37,337 bases of DNA from Eubacteriales bacterium (GTDB lineage Bacteria > Bacillota > Clostridia > Peptostreptococcales > Acidaminobacteraceae). The stretch spans positions 1 through 37,337 of the forward strand of contig DAOUQP010000006.1 of NCBI GenBank assembly GCA_030625575.1, in the 5' to 3' direction. The translations under genes and the position numbers were made by a program. The first letter of the stretch is position 1. Every line of letters begins with the position of its first letter. Below the pieces are notes generated by a model, which saw only the letters and a program-made list of their open reading frames with translations, was not told the origin of the DNA and did not search any database. Positions 23,535 through 32,565 of the stretch are shown here, piece after piece.

Positions 23535-24076
23535 TGAATAACCATGCTGAAATAAGACTATCTGGATCAGGTGGTCAAGGTTTATTACTTGCAGGTGTTA
23601 TCTTGGCGGAAGCTGCAATCATGGATGATAAAATTGCTATTCAAACACAAAGTTATGGTCCTGAGGCAAGAGGGGGAGCAAGTAAAGCAGAAGTAATCAT
23701 TGCTAATGATGTTATTGATTTCCCGAAAGTTACTAGCCCGGATTTAGTTTTAGCATTAACACAAGTAGCTAGTGATAAATATTCTAAATCAGTTAATGAC
23801 AAAGGCATTCTAGTTATTGATGATGAAGTTGTATTAGATGATAAATATGAATACGGAAAAATTGTAAAAGTTCCAATTATCAATACTGCTGTTGAAAAAG
23901 TAGGAAAGAGCATTGTTGCAAATATAGTTGCAATAGGTGTCATTGTTGAACTTACAAAATTAGTTTCTAGAGAAAGTGTTGAAAAAGCTGTTTTAGCACG
24001 TGTCCCTAAAGGAACTGAAGATCTTAATAAAAAAGCATTGGCGGAAGGTTATTTATTAGCACAATCTGTTATATAG
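23534..24076 (+). CDS. korC: 2-oxoacid:ferredoxin oxidoreductase gamma subunit
   Basis: The 180-residue gamma subunit; the family motif IRLSGSGGQGLLLAGVILAEAAI opens the protein, followed by TQSYGPEARGGASKAEVIIANDVIDFPKV. With korDAB it completes a four-subunit enzyme. In an anaerobe this would feed succinyl-CoA/glutamate metabolism or run in reverse for carbon assimilation; the direction cannot be read from sequence. Confidence 0.92.
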   Translation: MNNHAEIRLSGSGGQGLLLAGVILAEAAIMDDKIAIQTQSYGPEARGGASKAEVIIANDVIDFPKVTSPDLVLALTQVASDKYSKSVNDKGILVIDDEVVLDDKYEYGKIVKVPIINTAVEKVGKSIVANIVAIGVIVELTKLVSRESVEKAVLARVPKGTEDLNKKALAEGYLLAQSVI

Positions 24077-24086
24077 TGGTGATTAA

Positions 24087-24938
24087 ATGAAAAGAGAAGA
24101 TACTCTAAAAGATATTAATTCAAAATATTCTAATTTGAGCAAAGGTCATAAAAAATTAGCTGATTATGTAATAGCAAATTATGATAAAGTTATTTTTATG
24201 ACAGTGCATGAATTTTCACAAAAAGTTGGCGTAAGCGAATCAACTGTTGTTCGTTTTGCCCACTCGTTAGGTTATTCTGGTTATCCATCTTTTCAAAAAA
24301 ATCTTCAAGAATCAATAAAAAATCGTTTGACTACTTTACAAAGATTTGAGCATATAAGTGAATTCGAAGGCGAAAAAAATGTTATTAAAGATATCATGGT
24401 TCAAGATATAAACAATATTCAAAAAACTATAAATAATTTAAATGTTGAAAAGTTGAAAGAAATTGCCAAAAAAATAAAAACTGCTGAAACTGTATATGTA
24501 TTAGGTTTTAGAAGTTCAAAAGTATTAGCTGAATATTTAACATTTTATCTCAAATTTATTCATAGTAATGTAAAAATAATTCCAGCTGGAGCAAATGATA
24601 TCTACGATGAGATTATTAATACAACCACACGTGATTTAGTAATAGCTATAAGTTTTCCGAGATATTCACGGCAAACCATTGAAATAGTTAAACTGCTTAG
24701 AGATAAAAAAATTGCTGTTTTAGGGTTGACTGATAGTTATAACTCACCTTTAGCTGAGAATGTATCAGAAGTTTTAACTGTGAATTATAACATTGAAACT
24801 TTTGTAGATTCATTGACAGCGCCAATGAGTTTGATAAATGCACTAATCATTGCACTTAGCTTGGATAATAAAAAAGCTCTGGAAAACAAACTTAATGGGC
24901 TTGAAAGTATTTGGGAAAAACAAAATATATATTTATAA
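24087..24938 (+). CDS. MurR/RpiR family transcriptional regulator
   Basis: A 283-residue regulator with an N-terminal HTH_6 domain (MTVHEFSQKVGVSESTVVRFAHSLGYSGYPSFQKNL) and a C-terminal SIS sugar-phosphate-binding domain (TVYVLGFRSSKVLAEYLTFYLKFI, then VIAISFPRYSRQTIEIVKLLRDKKIAVLGLTDS). RpiR-type proteins sense phosphosugars and control sugar or amino-sugar genes. No sugar genes are nearby; it follows korC by 10 bases without a terminator, so it is co-transcribed with the oxidoreductase and may control it. The ligand is unknown. Confidence 0.9.
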   Translation: MKREDTLKDINSKYSNLSKGHKKLADYVIANYDKVIFMTVHEFSQKVGVSESTVVRFAHSLGYSGYPSFQKNLQESIKNRLTTLQRFEHISEFEGEKNVIKDIMVQDINNIQKTINNLNVEKLKEIAKKIKTAETVYVLGFRSSKVLAEYLTFYLKFIHSNVKIIPAGANDIYDEIINTTTRDLVIAISFPRYSRQTIEIVKLLRDKKIAVLGLTDSYNSPLAENVSEVLTVNYNIETFVDSLTAPMSLINALIIALSLDNKKALENKLNGLESIWEKQNIYL

Positions 24939-24960
24939 AGCTGACGAAAGTCAGCTTTTT
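24938..24960 (+). terminator. Rho-independent terminator after the RpiR gene
   Basis: An 8-bp stem AAGCTGAC/GTCAGCTT with a GAAA tetraloop is followed by a T-run, starting at the last base of the stop codon. Confidence 0.92.
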
Positions 24961-24963
24961 CAT

Positions 24964-24992
24964 TTGACTATAATCTCATATATAGTTATTAT
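24964..24992 (+). promoter_or_regulatory. Sigma-A type promoter for cmk-plsC-ispH
   Basis: TTGACT (24964-24969) and TATTAT (24987-24992), each one mismatch from consensus, have an ideal 17-base spacer. They lie just after a terminator and about 28 bases before the cmk start. Confidence 0.75.
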
Positions 24993-25019
24993 TATTCTAG
25001 TAGAGTGAGGGTGAAATTA

Positions 25020-25664
25020 ATGAAAATAGCTATTGATGGACCTGCAGGTTCAGGGAAAAGCACTATTGCAAAACAAATTGCAAATAATTTAAATATAACT
25101 TACATTGATACTGGTGCAATGTATAGAGCAATTACATTATACTGTTTAAATAATCAAATATCAGAAGACAATTTAGAAATGATTAAAAATGCTTTACATG
25201 AAATTAATTTAGAATTCATCAATAACATAATATTTATGAATGATTTGGATGTGTCTTTAGAAATCAGGTCACCTTTAGTAACTAACAATGTCTCTAATTA
25301 TGCTAAAATAAGTATCATCAGAGAGTTTTTACAAGAAAAGCAAAAAATGATTGCTGAAGAACAGTCTGTGATAATGGATGGTAGAGATATTGGTACTGTT
25401 GTATTAAAAGATGCAGATATTAAAATTTTCTTAACCGCAACAGTAGAAGAACGTGCGAGAAGAAGACTTAAAGATTTAAGTGGTGACGGATATGAAATGG
25501 ATATTAATATCCTTATAGAGGAAATAAGAAGGAGAGATGAAATCGATTCTACGAGATTACATTCTCCTTTAATGAAAGCTGAAGATGCAATTGAAATCGA
25601 TACTTCTAAGATGACTATTGAAGAAGTTGTTGAAACTATTGAAGATTTAATTAGGAGAGGTTGA
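25020..25664 (+). CDS. cmk: Cytidylate kinase
   Basis: Phosphorylates CMP and dCMP to the diphosphates. The 214-residue protein has the P-loop MKIAIDGPAGSGKSTIAKQIA, YIDTGAMYRAITLYCL, IMDGRDIGTVVL and the lid RARRRLKDLSGDGYEM. ATG 25020 is preceded by AGGGTG at 6 bases; an in-frame GTG at 25005 would add five residues that do not fit the family start. plsC follows after 2 bases. Confidence 0.95.
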   Translation: MKIAIDGPAGSGKSTIAKQIANNLNITYIDTGAMYRAITLYCLNNQISEDNLEMIKNALHEINLEFINNIIFMNDLDVSLEIRSPLVTNNVSNYAKISIIREFLQEKQKMIAEEQSVIMDGRDIGTVVLKDADIKIFLTATVEERARRRLKDLSGDGYEMDINILIEEIRRRDEIDSTRLHSPLMKAEDAIEIDTSKMTIEEVVETIEDLIRRG

Positions 25665-25666
25665 CT

Positions 25667-26257
25667 ATGTATCATGTTTATAAAAACATTGTAAAAATAT
25701 TTTTTAGAATATTTTATAGAGTCCATATATACGGCTTGGAAAACTTGCCTAGAAATGAAGCTGTAATAATTACACCAAATCATTTTAGTAATTATGATCC
25801 TCTTGTTGTTGGTTCATTTTGCCCAATTAAATTAAATACTATGGCGAAAAAAGAATTGTTTAATAATAAGATTTTAGCTAAAATTATAAAAACCATGGGA
25901 GTATTTCCTGTTGATAGAGATGGTAATGATATCGGTGCAATTAAAACATCTTTAAAATTATTAAAAAACAACAAACCGTTATTACTATTCCCGGAAGGTA
26001 CAAGAAATACAATAAACCCCAAAATTCATCTTGAAGGAAAACCTGGTGTTTCGTTGATGGCGATACGTTCAAAAGTTAAAATTGTACCGGTTACAATTGA
26101 TTCAAATTATAGGTTGTTCGGCAGAATCAATATTTTCTATCATAAACCTATAGAACTCGATAAATACTATGGACAAAAACTATCAACTGATGAGTACACA
26201 AATATAGTCAATGAAATTTTAGATATAATATATGAGAAAGTGGAGCTAAAAAAATGA
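25667..26257 (+). CDS. plsC: 1-acyl-sn-glycerol-3-phosphate acyltransferase
   Basis: Adds the second acyl chain in phosphatidic acid synthesis, at the membrane. The 196-residue protein has the catalytic NHFSNYDP (H-x4-D), the substrate-binding FPEGTRN, and [28 protein letters not shown] precedes ATG 25667 by 6 bases; a TTG six bases earlier overlaps the ribosome binding site region and is less likely. The cmk-plsC-ispH order is standard in Clostridia. The stop overlaps the next start (ATGA). Confidence 0.9.
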   Translation: MYHVYKNIVKIFFRIFYRVHIYGLENLPRNEAVIITPNHFSNYDPLVVGSFCPIKLNTMAKKELFNNKILAKIIKTMGVFPVDRDGNDIGAIKTSLKLLKNNKPLLLFPEGTRNTINPKIHLEGKPGVSLMAIRSKVKIVPVTIDSNYRLFGRINIFYHKPIELDKYYGQKLSTDEYTNIVNEILDIIYEKVELKK

Positions 26258-28161
26258 AAATTTATATTGCCAAAGAATCGGGATTTTGTTTTGGAGTAAG
26301 TAAAGCTATTGATATGGCCTATTGTGAGAAGCAAAAAATAGATATGCCATTATATACTTTTGGGCCTTTAATTCATAATAATCAGGTTATAAATAAATTA
26401 TCGAAGAGTGAAATTATACCAATAGATGATTTAAAAGGATTAAACTCCGGAGATACTGTTCTCATTAGAAGTCATGGTGTTGCGAAAGATGTTTATGAAT
26501 ATGCAAAATCATTAAATTTAAAAGTTGTCGACGCAACATGTCCATATGTTAAAAAAGTCCATAACATTGTGAAAAAACATTGTAAGGAAGGAAATCTAAT
26601 TATAATAGTAGGTGATGAAAACCATCCAGAAATTATTGGTGTAAAAGGATGGTGTTTGGATTATTCAACTATTATTAATCACCCGGATGATATTGATAAT
26701 ATTCAATTTGATGGAAAAATTATTGTAGTTGCTCAAACAACTTTGAAATATGATCTTTACAAATCAATACTAAGTAAAATTAATGATAGATTTGAAGACG
26801 TTTTAGTGTATAATACTATATGTAGTGCAACTTCAGAACGGCAAAATTCTACTGCTGAATTATCAGAAAATGTTGAATATATGATAATAATTGGCGGTAA
26901 ACACAGTTCGAACACAAAAAAGTTATTTGAAATAAGTAAAATTAATTGTCCGAATTCTGTTCATATTGAAACTAAAGATGATTTGGTAATGAAAGAAGTC
27001 AGAAAATATGATAAAATAGGAATAACGGCTGGTGCATCAACGCCAGACTGGATAATAAATGAAGTTGTAGATAAATTGATAAATGAAGGTGAGGGAATAC
27101 TAATGCATGATAATTCTGCTATGAGCGAATTAATGGAACAATTTGACGAATCGTATAATGTTCCAAGGAATGGAAAGGTTGTAAAAGGGAAAATTGTGAT
27201 GATAACAAAAGACGAATTGATCGTTAATATTGGCTACAAGGCTGATGGAATAATTCCTAGAAAGGAAATTACATCGGATGAGTCTTTTGATTTAAATAAA
27301 GAGTTTGCTGTTGATCAAGAAATTGATGCTGTTGTTATTAAAAAAGATAATGGAGAAGGCAATGTCTTGTTATCTGTTTTGCGTATTCAAGCTAAGAAAG
27401 ATTGGGAAAATATTGAAAATGCGTATAATAACAAAGAAATTATTACTGTAAAAATCGATCAAGTGGTAAAGGGCGGTTTAACTGCTTTTTATGAGCAAAT
27501 TAAAGGTTTTATACCTGCTTCTCATATTAATATTAGATTTGTAGATAATTTAAAATCATATGAGGGAAAAAGTGTTGAAGTTGAAATAATTGAATTTAAT
27601 AGAAAGAAAAATAAAATTGTTTTTTCTAGAAAAAATTTATTGAAAAAACAACATGAAGAAAACATGAATGAAGCATGGTCTAAAATTGAAATTGGTAAAG
27701 TAATGGCTGGTGTTGTAAGAAGATTCACTGATTTCGGTGCATTTATCGATTTAGGTGGCATTGATGGTTTGCTTCATGTTTCTGAAATTTCATGGGGAAA
27801 AGTTAATAAACCTCAAGATGCTTTAAAGAAAAATCAAGAAATCGAAGTTAAAGTTTTAGATTTTAAACGCGAAGAAAATAAAGTGTCTTTAAGTATGAAA
27901 CAAATTACTACAAATCCTTGGGAAACTGTAGAAGAGAAATATTTACCTGAAGAAGAATACGATGGTAAAATTACTAGTTTAACTGATTTTGGTGCTTTTG
28001 TTGAATTAGAGCCAGGTCTAGAAGGATTAATACATGTTTCTCAAATTTCAAACGAAAGAGTTGAAAAACCGTCAGATGTATTAAAAGTAGGCGAATCTGT
28101 TAAAGTCAAAGTAATTGAAATAAACAAAGAAGAAAACAGAATAAAATTATCAATGAAGTAA
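26254..28161 (+). CDS. ispH: IspH (HMBPP reductase) fused to ribosomal S1-type domains
   Basis: Residues 1 to about 280 are 4-hydroxy-3-methylbut-2-enyl diphosphate reductase, the last MEP-pathway step, with the three iron-sulfur cysteines in GFCFGV (C12), DATCPYV and [11 protein letters not shown], and the IRSHG and GASTPDWII motifs. Residues from about 305 to the end form four S1 RNA-binding repeats, starting near 308, 397, 480 and 568; the last two are the best conserved ([51 protein letters not shown]). This IspH-S1 fusion is characteristic of Clostridia and allies. It may link isoprenoid synthesis to translation, but the S1 half could act simply as an S1-like protein. A terminator follows. 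Confidence 0.95.
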   Translation: MKIYIAKESGFCFGVSKAIDMAYCEKQKIDMPLYTFGPLIHNNQVINKLSKSEIIPIDDLKGLNSGDTVLIRSHGVAKDVYEYAKSLNLKVVDATCPYVKKVHNIVKKHCKEGNLIIIVGDENHPEIIGVKGWCLDYSTIINHPDDIDNIQFDGKIIVVAQTTLKYDLYKSILSKINDRFEDVLVYNTICSATSERQNSTAELSENVEYMIIIGGKHSSNTKKLFEISKINCPNSVHIETKDDLVMKEVRKYDKIGITAGASTPDWIINEVVDKLINEGEGILMHDNSAMSELMEQFDESYNVPRNGKVVKGKIVMITKDELIVNIGYKADGIIPRKEITSDESFDLNKEFAVDQEIDAVVIKKDNGEGNVLLSVLRIQAKKDWENIENAYNNKEIITVKIDQVVKGGLTAFYEQIKGFIPASHINIRFVDNLKSYEGKSVEVEIIEFNRKKNKIVFSRKNLLKKQHEENMNEAWSKIEIGKVMAGVVRRFTDFGAFIDLGGIDGLLHVSEISWGKVNKPQDALKKNQEIEVKVLDFKREENKVSLSMKQITTNPWETVEEKYLPEEEYDGKITSLTDFGAFVELEPGLEGLIHVSQISNERVEKPSDVLKVGESVKVKVIEINKEENRIKLSMK

Positions 28162-28170
28162 ATTAATAAA

Positions 28171-28199
28171 AAAAACTATGGTTTAGGCCATAGTTTTTT
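28171..28199 (+). terminator. Rho-independent terminator after ispH-S1
   Basis: An 11-bp stem AAAAACTATGG/CCATAGTTTTT with a 6-base loop and T-rich 3' arm. The A-run on the 5' side means it could also act on the opposite strand. Confidence 0.88.
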
Positions 28200-28216
28200 A
28201 TTTGCTAAATTTTCAT

Positions 28217-28245
28217 AAAAAAAGGATTGCTTTTTAGCAGTCCTT
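28217..28245 (-). terminator. Terminator-like hairpin reading on the minus strand
   Basis: AAGGATTGCT/AGCAGTCCTT with a TTTT loop forms a 10-bp stem with one mismatch that pairs as G-T. It lacks a T-run on the + strand but is preceded by seven A, so on the minus strand it is followed by a T-run. No minus-strand gene lies upstream of it. Confidence 0.5.
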
Positions 28246-28340
28246 AAATAATCTTATTTCTTCAAGGATATTACTGTAATCTTTTTGAAGGAATGTCCAT
28301 CGTTAAAATATACTACAAAATTATAATATATATAATTCAA

Positions 28341-28390
28341 ATGAATCTCCCACCACTTAAATCTTTCAGATTTTGAAGTGTGGATGTTCT
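28341..28390 (+). mobile_element. Possible IS200/IS605-type right-end hairpin (remnant)
   Basis: The gap between ispH-S1 and miaB (28162-28468) has no gene. Within it, GAATCTCCCACC at 28343-28354 is followed by an imperfect hairpin (CACTTAAATC, loop TTTCA, GATTTTGAAGTG, then TGG) and ATGTTC. This layout resembles the subterminal right-end/omega-RNA hairpin that follows tnpB in IS200/IS605 elements of Clostridia. No tnpA or tnpB is present, so if correct it is a scar or a non-autonomous fragment. It lies just upstream of the miaB ribosome binding site. Recognition is from memory of such ends, not from an alignment. Confidence 0.4.
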
Positions 28391-28468
28391 TCTAGATTTT
28401 TAGATAAAAACTCTTTTAAAATATTCAAAGTTATATATAATATAGAAAGGGAATATAGGAGGCAAGTT

Positions 28469-29911
28469 ATGCAAAATCAAATTAGATTAAATATCAATAA
28501 TGATGAAGTATTGGAAAATCAATATTATATTAATGAAATAAGAAGAACGAATGACGATTTCTTTTTGTCATTTAACGAGAAAAAGAAATTTCACATTATA
28601 ACATATGGTTGTCAAATGAACGAACACGATTCAGAGAAATTAACTGCTATGCTAAAAAACATGGGTTATGAAGAAACCGACTCATATGAAACAGCAGATA
28701 TTATAATATTCAACACATGTGCTGTAAGAGAAAATGCTGAACTTAGAGTCTATGGAAATCTTGGTCATATAAAACACATTAAAAAGACTAAAAAAGATTT
28801 GATTCTAGCTGTCAGTGGTTGTATGATGCAACAACCTCACATAGTCGAAGAAATCAAGAAAAAATATAAATATGTGGATTTAGTATTTGGGACCCATAAT
28901 GTTCATAATTTCCCCAAATTATTAAGTTCTGTTTATGAAGAAAAAAAACAAATCATTGAAGTTTGGAATTCAGAAGGTAGAATTCTTGAAGGAATGCCTT
29001 ATGAAAGAAAACTAGGGTTGAAGGCATATGTAAATATCATGTACGGTTGTAATAATTTCTGTACTTATTGTATTGTTCCATATACTAGAGGCAGAGAAAG
29101 AAGTAGAGAAAAAGAAAATATTATTGATGAAGTCAATAAATTGGTTCAAGACGGTGTGAAGGAAATCACTCTATTAGGACAAAATGTCAACTCATACGGA
29201 ACAACTTTCGAAGAGCTATATGATTTTGCAGATCTTCTAGAAGATGTATCTAAAATAGACGGTATTGAGAGAATTCGCTTTATGACTTCACATCCAAAGG
29301 ATTTAAGCGATAAACTTATATATATCATTAAAGATAATCCTAAAGTTTGTGAATATGTACATTTGCCGATACAATCTGGAAGCAATGCTATTTTAAAAAG
29401 TATGAATAGAAAATATACTAGAGAAGATTATCTTGAAATAGTAAGAAAATTAAAAGAAAATATTCCTAACGTTTCACTTAGTACTGATATTATAATTGGT
29501 TTTCCAGGAGAAACGGAAGAAGATGTCGATGCCACTATAGAACTCATTGAAGAAGTTGGTTATGATTCCGCTTTTACATTCATTTACTCCAAGCGAGAAG
29601 GTACACCGGCAGCACGTTTTGAACAACATATTCCAAACGATGTTCAGCATAAGCGCTTTGAAAAAATGTTGAGTGTATTGAACAAAACTGTCATTGCAAG
29701 GAATAAAACCAGAATGGGAGAAGTGTATGAGGTTTTAGTAGAAGACAGAGCGAAAAAAGATACTGATTTTTTAATTGGACGATCTAGAGAAAATTATTTA
29801 ATCACATTCAAAGGTTCAAATGATTTAATTGGAAAGTTGGTTGATGTTAAAATTACAAACCCAAAAAACTTTTCAATGGAAGGTGAAATTATTAATACCC
29901 CTGTATTATAA
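28469..29911 (+). CDS. miaB: tRNA-2-methylthio-N6-dimethylallyladenosine synthase
   Basis: Radical-SAM methylthiotransferase that adds the methylthio group to i6A37 in tRNA. The 480-residue protein has an extra N-terminal stretch of about 40 residues before FHIITYGCQMNEHDSEK, typical of clostridial MiaB. The first cluster cysteines lie in YGCQMN, NTCAVREN and SGCMMQQ, the radical-SAM CxxxCxxC in YGCNNFCTYCIVPYTRGRERSR, and a TRAM domain ends the protein. The frame is open 32 codons further upstream, but AGGAGG directly before ATG 28469 fixes the start. miaA, which makes the i6A substrate, is 4 genes downstream. The 3' end carries a terminator. Confidence 0.95.
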   Translation: MQNQIRLNINNDEVLENQYYINEIRRTNDDFFLSFNEKKKFHIITYGCQMNEHDSEKLTAMLKNMGYEETDSYETADIIIFNTCAVRENAELRVYGNLGHIKHIKKTKKDLILAVSGCMMQQPHIVEEIKKKYKYVDLVFGTHNVHNFPKLLSSVYEEKKQIIEVWNSEGRILEGMPYERKLGLKAYVNIMYGCNNFCTYCIVPYTRGRERSREKENIIDEVNKLVQDGVKEITLLGQNVNSYGTTFEELYDFADLLEDVSKIDGIERIRFMTSHPKDLSDKLIYIIKDNPKVCEYVHLPIQSGSNAILKSMNRKYTREDYLEIVRKLKENIPNVSLSTDIIIGFPGETEEDVDATIELIEEVGYDSAFTFIYSKREGTPAARFEQHIPNDVQHKRFEKMLSVLNKTVIARNKTRMGEVYEVLVEDRAKKDTDFLIGRSRENYLITFKGSNDLIGKLVDVKITNPKNFSMEGEIINTPVL

Positions 29912-29922
29912 GGGGTATTTTT
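29894..29922 (+). terminator. Rho-independent terminator overlapping the miaB end
   Basis: Stem AATACCCCT (29894-29902) pairs with AGGGGTATT (29911-29919), followed by a T-run. The 5' arm codes for the last MiaB residues and the stop codon lies in the loop/3' arm. Confidence 0.85.
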
Positions 29923-29959
29923 GTTATAATTTTAAAAGATGGCAAAGAGGTGACTAAAA

Positions 29960-32563
29960 GTGGATTATACTCAATTAACACCAATGATGAAACAATATTT
30001 TGAAATTAAAAATAAATATAATGATTATTTATTATTTTATCGTCTCGGTGATTTTTACGAGATGTTTTTTGATGATGCTGTCACAGCTTCAAGAGAATTG
30101 GAATTAACTTTGACAGGTCGAAATGCCGGTCTTGAAGAAAAAGCGCCATTATGCGGAGTTCCATATCATTCTGTAGATACATATATTTCGAAGCTTATTG
30201 ATAAAGGTTATAAGGTAGCTATCTGTGAACAAACAGAAGATCCTAAATTGTCTAAAGGCTTGGTAAAAAGAGAAGTCGTCAAGATTATAACTCCAGGAAC
30301 CATTACCAATCCGTCGATGCTTAAAGAACAGGACAATAGTTATATTACTTCTCTGATAATCAATAAAGATAATGCCGCTATAGTCTATGGCGATATTTCG
30401 ACTTTTCAAATTTATGGATTATCATTATTTGGTGATTATCAAACAGAAAAAATAATCGATGAGATTAAAAAAATAAACCCGAAGGAAATATTGATAAAAA
30501 GTGATGATAAAAATGATATAACCATTGAAAAACTGACTAAAGAAGGTTTTACCTTCACTTGTTTGGATAATCATTATTTTTCATTTGAAAAAGGAAACAA
30601 CAAAATAAAAGAAACATTTAAAAGAAGCAGTATACAATCCTTAGGGATTGATGAATATAGCAATTTGGTTGAACCTTTAGGCGCGTTGATAGAATATATC
30701 AAAGAAACACAAAAAATTACAGTTGAACACTTTGGCGAATTGACAGTACTACATGGCGATGAGTATCTAGCACTAGATCAATCTACAATAACTAATTTAG
30801 AAATATTCAGCACCATGAGAAATCATGAAAAAAAAGGTTCGCTAACATGGGTTCTGGATCAAACTAGAACTGCAATGGGCTCGAGGACTTTAAAGAAATG
30901 GTTGTCGAAGCCTCTTAGAAGCATCGATAAAATAACGTACAGACAAAATATCATTGAAACGTTTATCGATCAAGATATGCTAAGGGACGATATAGATAAT
31001 AATTTGAAAAAAATCTACGATCTTGAAAGATTGGTATCGAAGCTCGTCTATGGAAACATAAACCCAAGAGATTTGATATCAATTAAATTGACTCTTTCAA
31101 AACTACCCGATATTAAAAAAACATTAGGAATGTTCAATGATTCTTATATTGATCAATTGAATGAAAAAATCGATATATGCCAAGATATCTTTGAATTAAT
31201 CGACAAATCAATAATTGACGACCCACCTATTTTAACAAGAGAAGGTGGTTATATCAAAGATAATTATACTGATGACCTATTTGAACTAAAAGATATCATG
31301 AAAAACGGGAAGAAATTGATTCTTGATATCGAGACTAAAGAAAAAAATGCTACAGGAATTAAAAATCTAAAAATAAAATATAATAGAATTTTTGGATATT
31401 ATATCGAAATAACCAAATCTAATTTTAATCTGGTTCCAGATGATTATATTAGAAAACAAACCTTGGCAAATTCAGAAAGGTATATTACAGAAGAATTAAA
31501 AATTATTGAAGAGAAAATTCTAAATGCACATGACAAAGTCATAAAAATAGAAAATGAAATTTTATCTCAAGTTATTGATAAAATACGACATGAATCTGAA
31601 AGACTTCTGGTAACAAGTCGTAACATAAGCGAACTGGATGTTCTTATAAGCTTGGCAAAAGTAGCTATTACCAACAGCTACATAAGACCTTCTTTCAATG
31701 ATAGTGGAATTATCGACATCAAGGAGGGCAGACATCCAGTTATCGAGAAAATAGTCAAAAAAGAAAATTTTATAAATAATGAAACTTATCTAGATAAAAG
31801 CGATAATCAATTTTATATTATAACAGGCCCTAACATGGCCGGAAAATCGACATTTTTAAGACAAGTCGCATTAATTTCATTAATGGCTCAAATCGGATCT
31901 TTTGTACCGGCATCCAATGCAGATTTACCTATATTGGATAGAATTTTTACACGCGTTGGAGCATCGGATGATTTATCTCAAGGGCAAAGTACATTTATGG
32001 TTGAAATGAGTGAACTTGCAAATATCTTAAAATATGCGACTGATGATTCATTAGTCTTATTAGATGAAATTGGAAGAGGAACAAGTACTTTTGATGGGTT
32101 GAGTATTGCATGGGCTGTTGTCGAATTTTTAACTGATGAACTCAATCCAAATCCCAAGACTTTATTTGCCACACATTATCATGAACTAACAGAGCTCGAA
32201 GGGCAAATCAGTGGAGTTAAGAATTATAATATTACAGTTAAAGAATATAAAGACGATATTATATTTTTAAGGAAAATCGTGGAGGGAAGCGCCAATCAAA
32301 GTTATGGTATTCAAGTTGCCCAATTGGCAGGTGTTCCTAGTATCGTTATAAAAAAAGCAAAAAGGATACTAAGAGATTTGGAAAATACAGATATTGCGAA
32401 AATTCCTAAAATTCCTGAAGAAAGTTATCAAATGGATTTTTTTAGAGAACATGATATCGATATTATAAAAGAAATCAAGAAGATTGATATCAACCAATTG
32501 ACGCCAATCGAATCTTTGAACGAATTAAACAAACTAATTGAATTAGTAAAGAAGAAGGAATAA
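29960..32563 (+). CDS. mutS: DNA mismatch repair protein MutS
   Basis: Recognises base mismatches and small loops and recruits MutL. The 867-residue protein has the N-terminal mismatch-binding motif YRLGDFYEMFFDDA (phenylalanine-x-glutamate), the lever/clamp region, and the ATPase with Walker A TGPNMAGKSTFLRQVALI near residue 621, the DDLSQGQSTFMVEM signature and Walker B LVLLDEIGRGTSTFDG. The start is GTG, with AGAGGTGA about 8 bases upstream. mutL follows after 2 bases, so the pair is co-expressed. Confidence 0.97.
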   Translation: MDYTQLTPMMKQYFEIKNKYNDYLLFYRLGDFYEMFFDDAVTASRELELTLTGRNAGLEEKAPLCGVPYHSVDTYISKLIDKGYKVAICEQTEDPKLSKGLVKREVVKIITPGTITNPSMLKEQDNSYITSLIINKDNAAIVYGDISTFQIYGLSLFGDYQTEKIIDEIKKINPKEILIKSDDKNDITIEKLTKEGFTFTCLDNHYFSFEKGNNKIKETFKRSSIQSLGIDEYSNLVEPLGALIEYIKETQKITVEHFGELTVLHGDEYLALDQSTITNLEIFSTMRNHEKKGSLTWVLDQTRTAMGSRTLKKWLSKPLRSIDKITYRQNIIETFIDQDMLRDDIDNNLKKIYDLERLVSKLVYGNINPRDLISIKLTLSKLPDIKKTLGMFNDSYIDQLNEKIDICQDIFELIDKSIIDDPPILTREGGYIKDNYTDDLFELKDIMKNGKKLILDIETKEKNATGIKNLKIKYNRIFGYYIEITKSNFNLVPDDYIRKQTLANSERYITEELKIIEEKILNAHDKVIKIENEILSQVIDKIRHESERLLVTSRNISELDVLISLAKVAITNSYIRPSFNDSGIIDIKEGRHPVIEKIVKKENFINNETYLDKSDNQFYIITGPNMAGKSTFLRQVALISLMAQIGSFVPASNADLPILDRIFTRVGASDDLSQGQSTFMVEMSELANILKYATDDSLVLLDEIGRGTSTFDGLSIAWAVVEFLTDELNPNPKTLFATHYHELTELEGQISGVKNYNITVKEYKDDIIFLRKIVEGSANQSYGIQVAQLAGVPSIVIKKAKRILRDLENTDIAKIPKIPEESYQMDFFREHDIDIIKEIKKIDINQLTPIESLNELNKLIELVKKKE

Positions 32564-32565
32564 AT

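Noticed and set aside
25298-25783. A 161-codon open frame on the minus strand across cmk/plsC
   Set aside because: It lies antisense to two certain genes, has a serine/isoleucine-rich low-complexity translation typical of antisense frames in AT-rich DNA, and has no ribosome binding site of its own.
28373-28468. Longer MiaB start 32 codons upstream
   Set aside because: The extra part covers the hairpin region and has no ribosome binding site, whereas ATG 28469 has AGGAGG at good spacing.
29925-29930. TATAAT before mutS as a promoter
   Set aside because: The -10 box is perfect, but no recognisable -35 exists at 16-18 bases upstream, where the miaB terminator lies; support is too weak for a feature.
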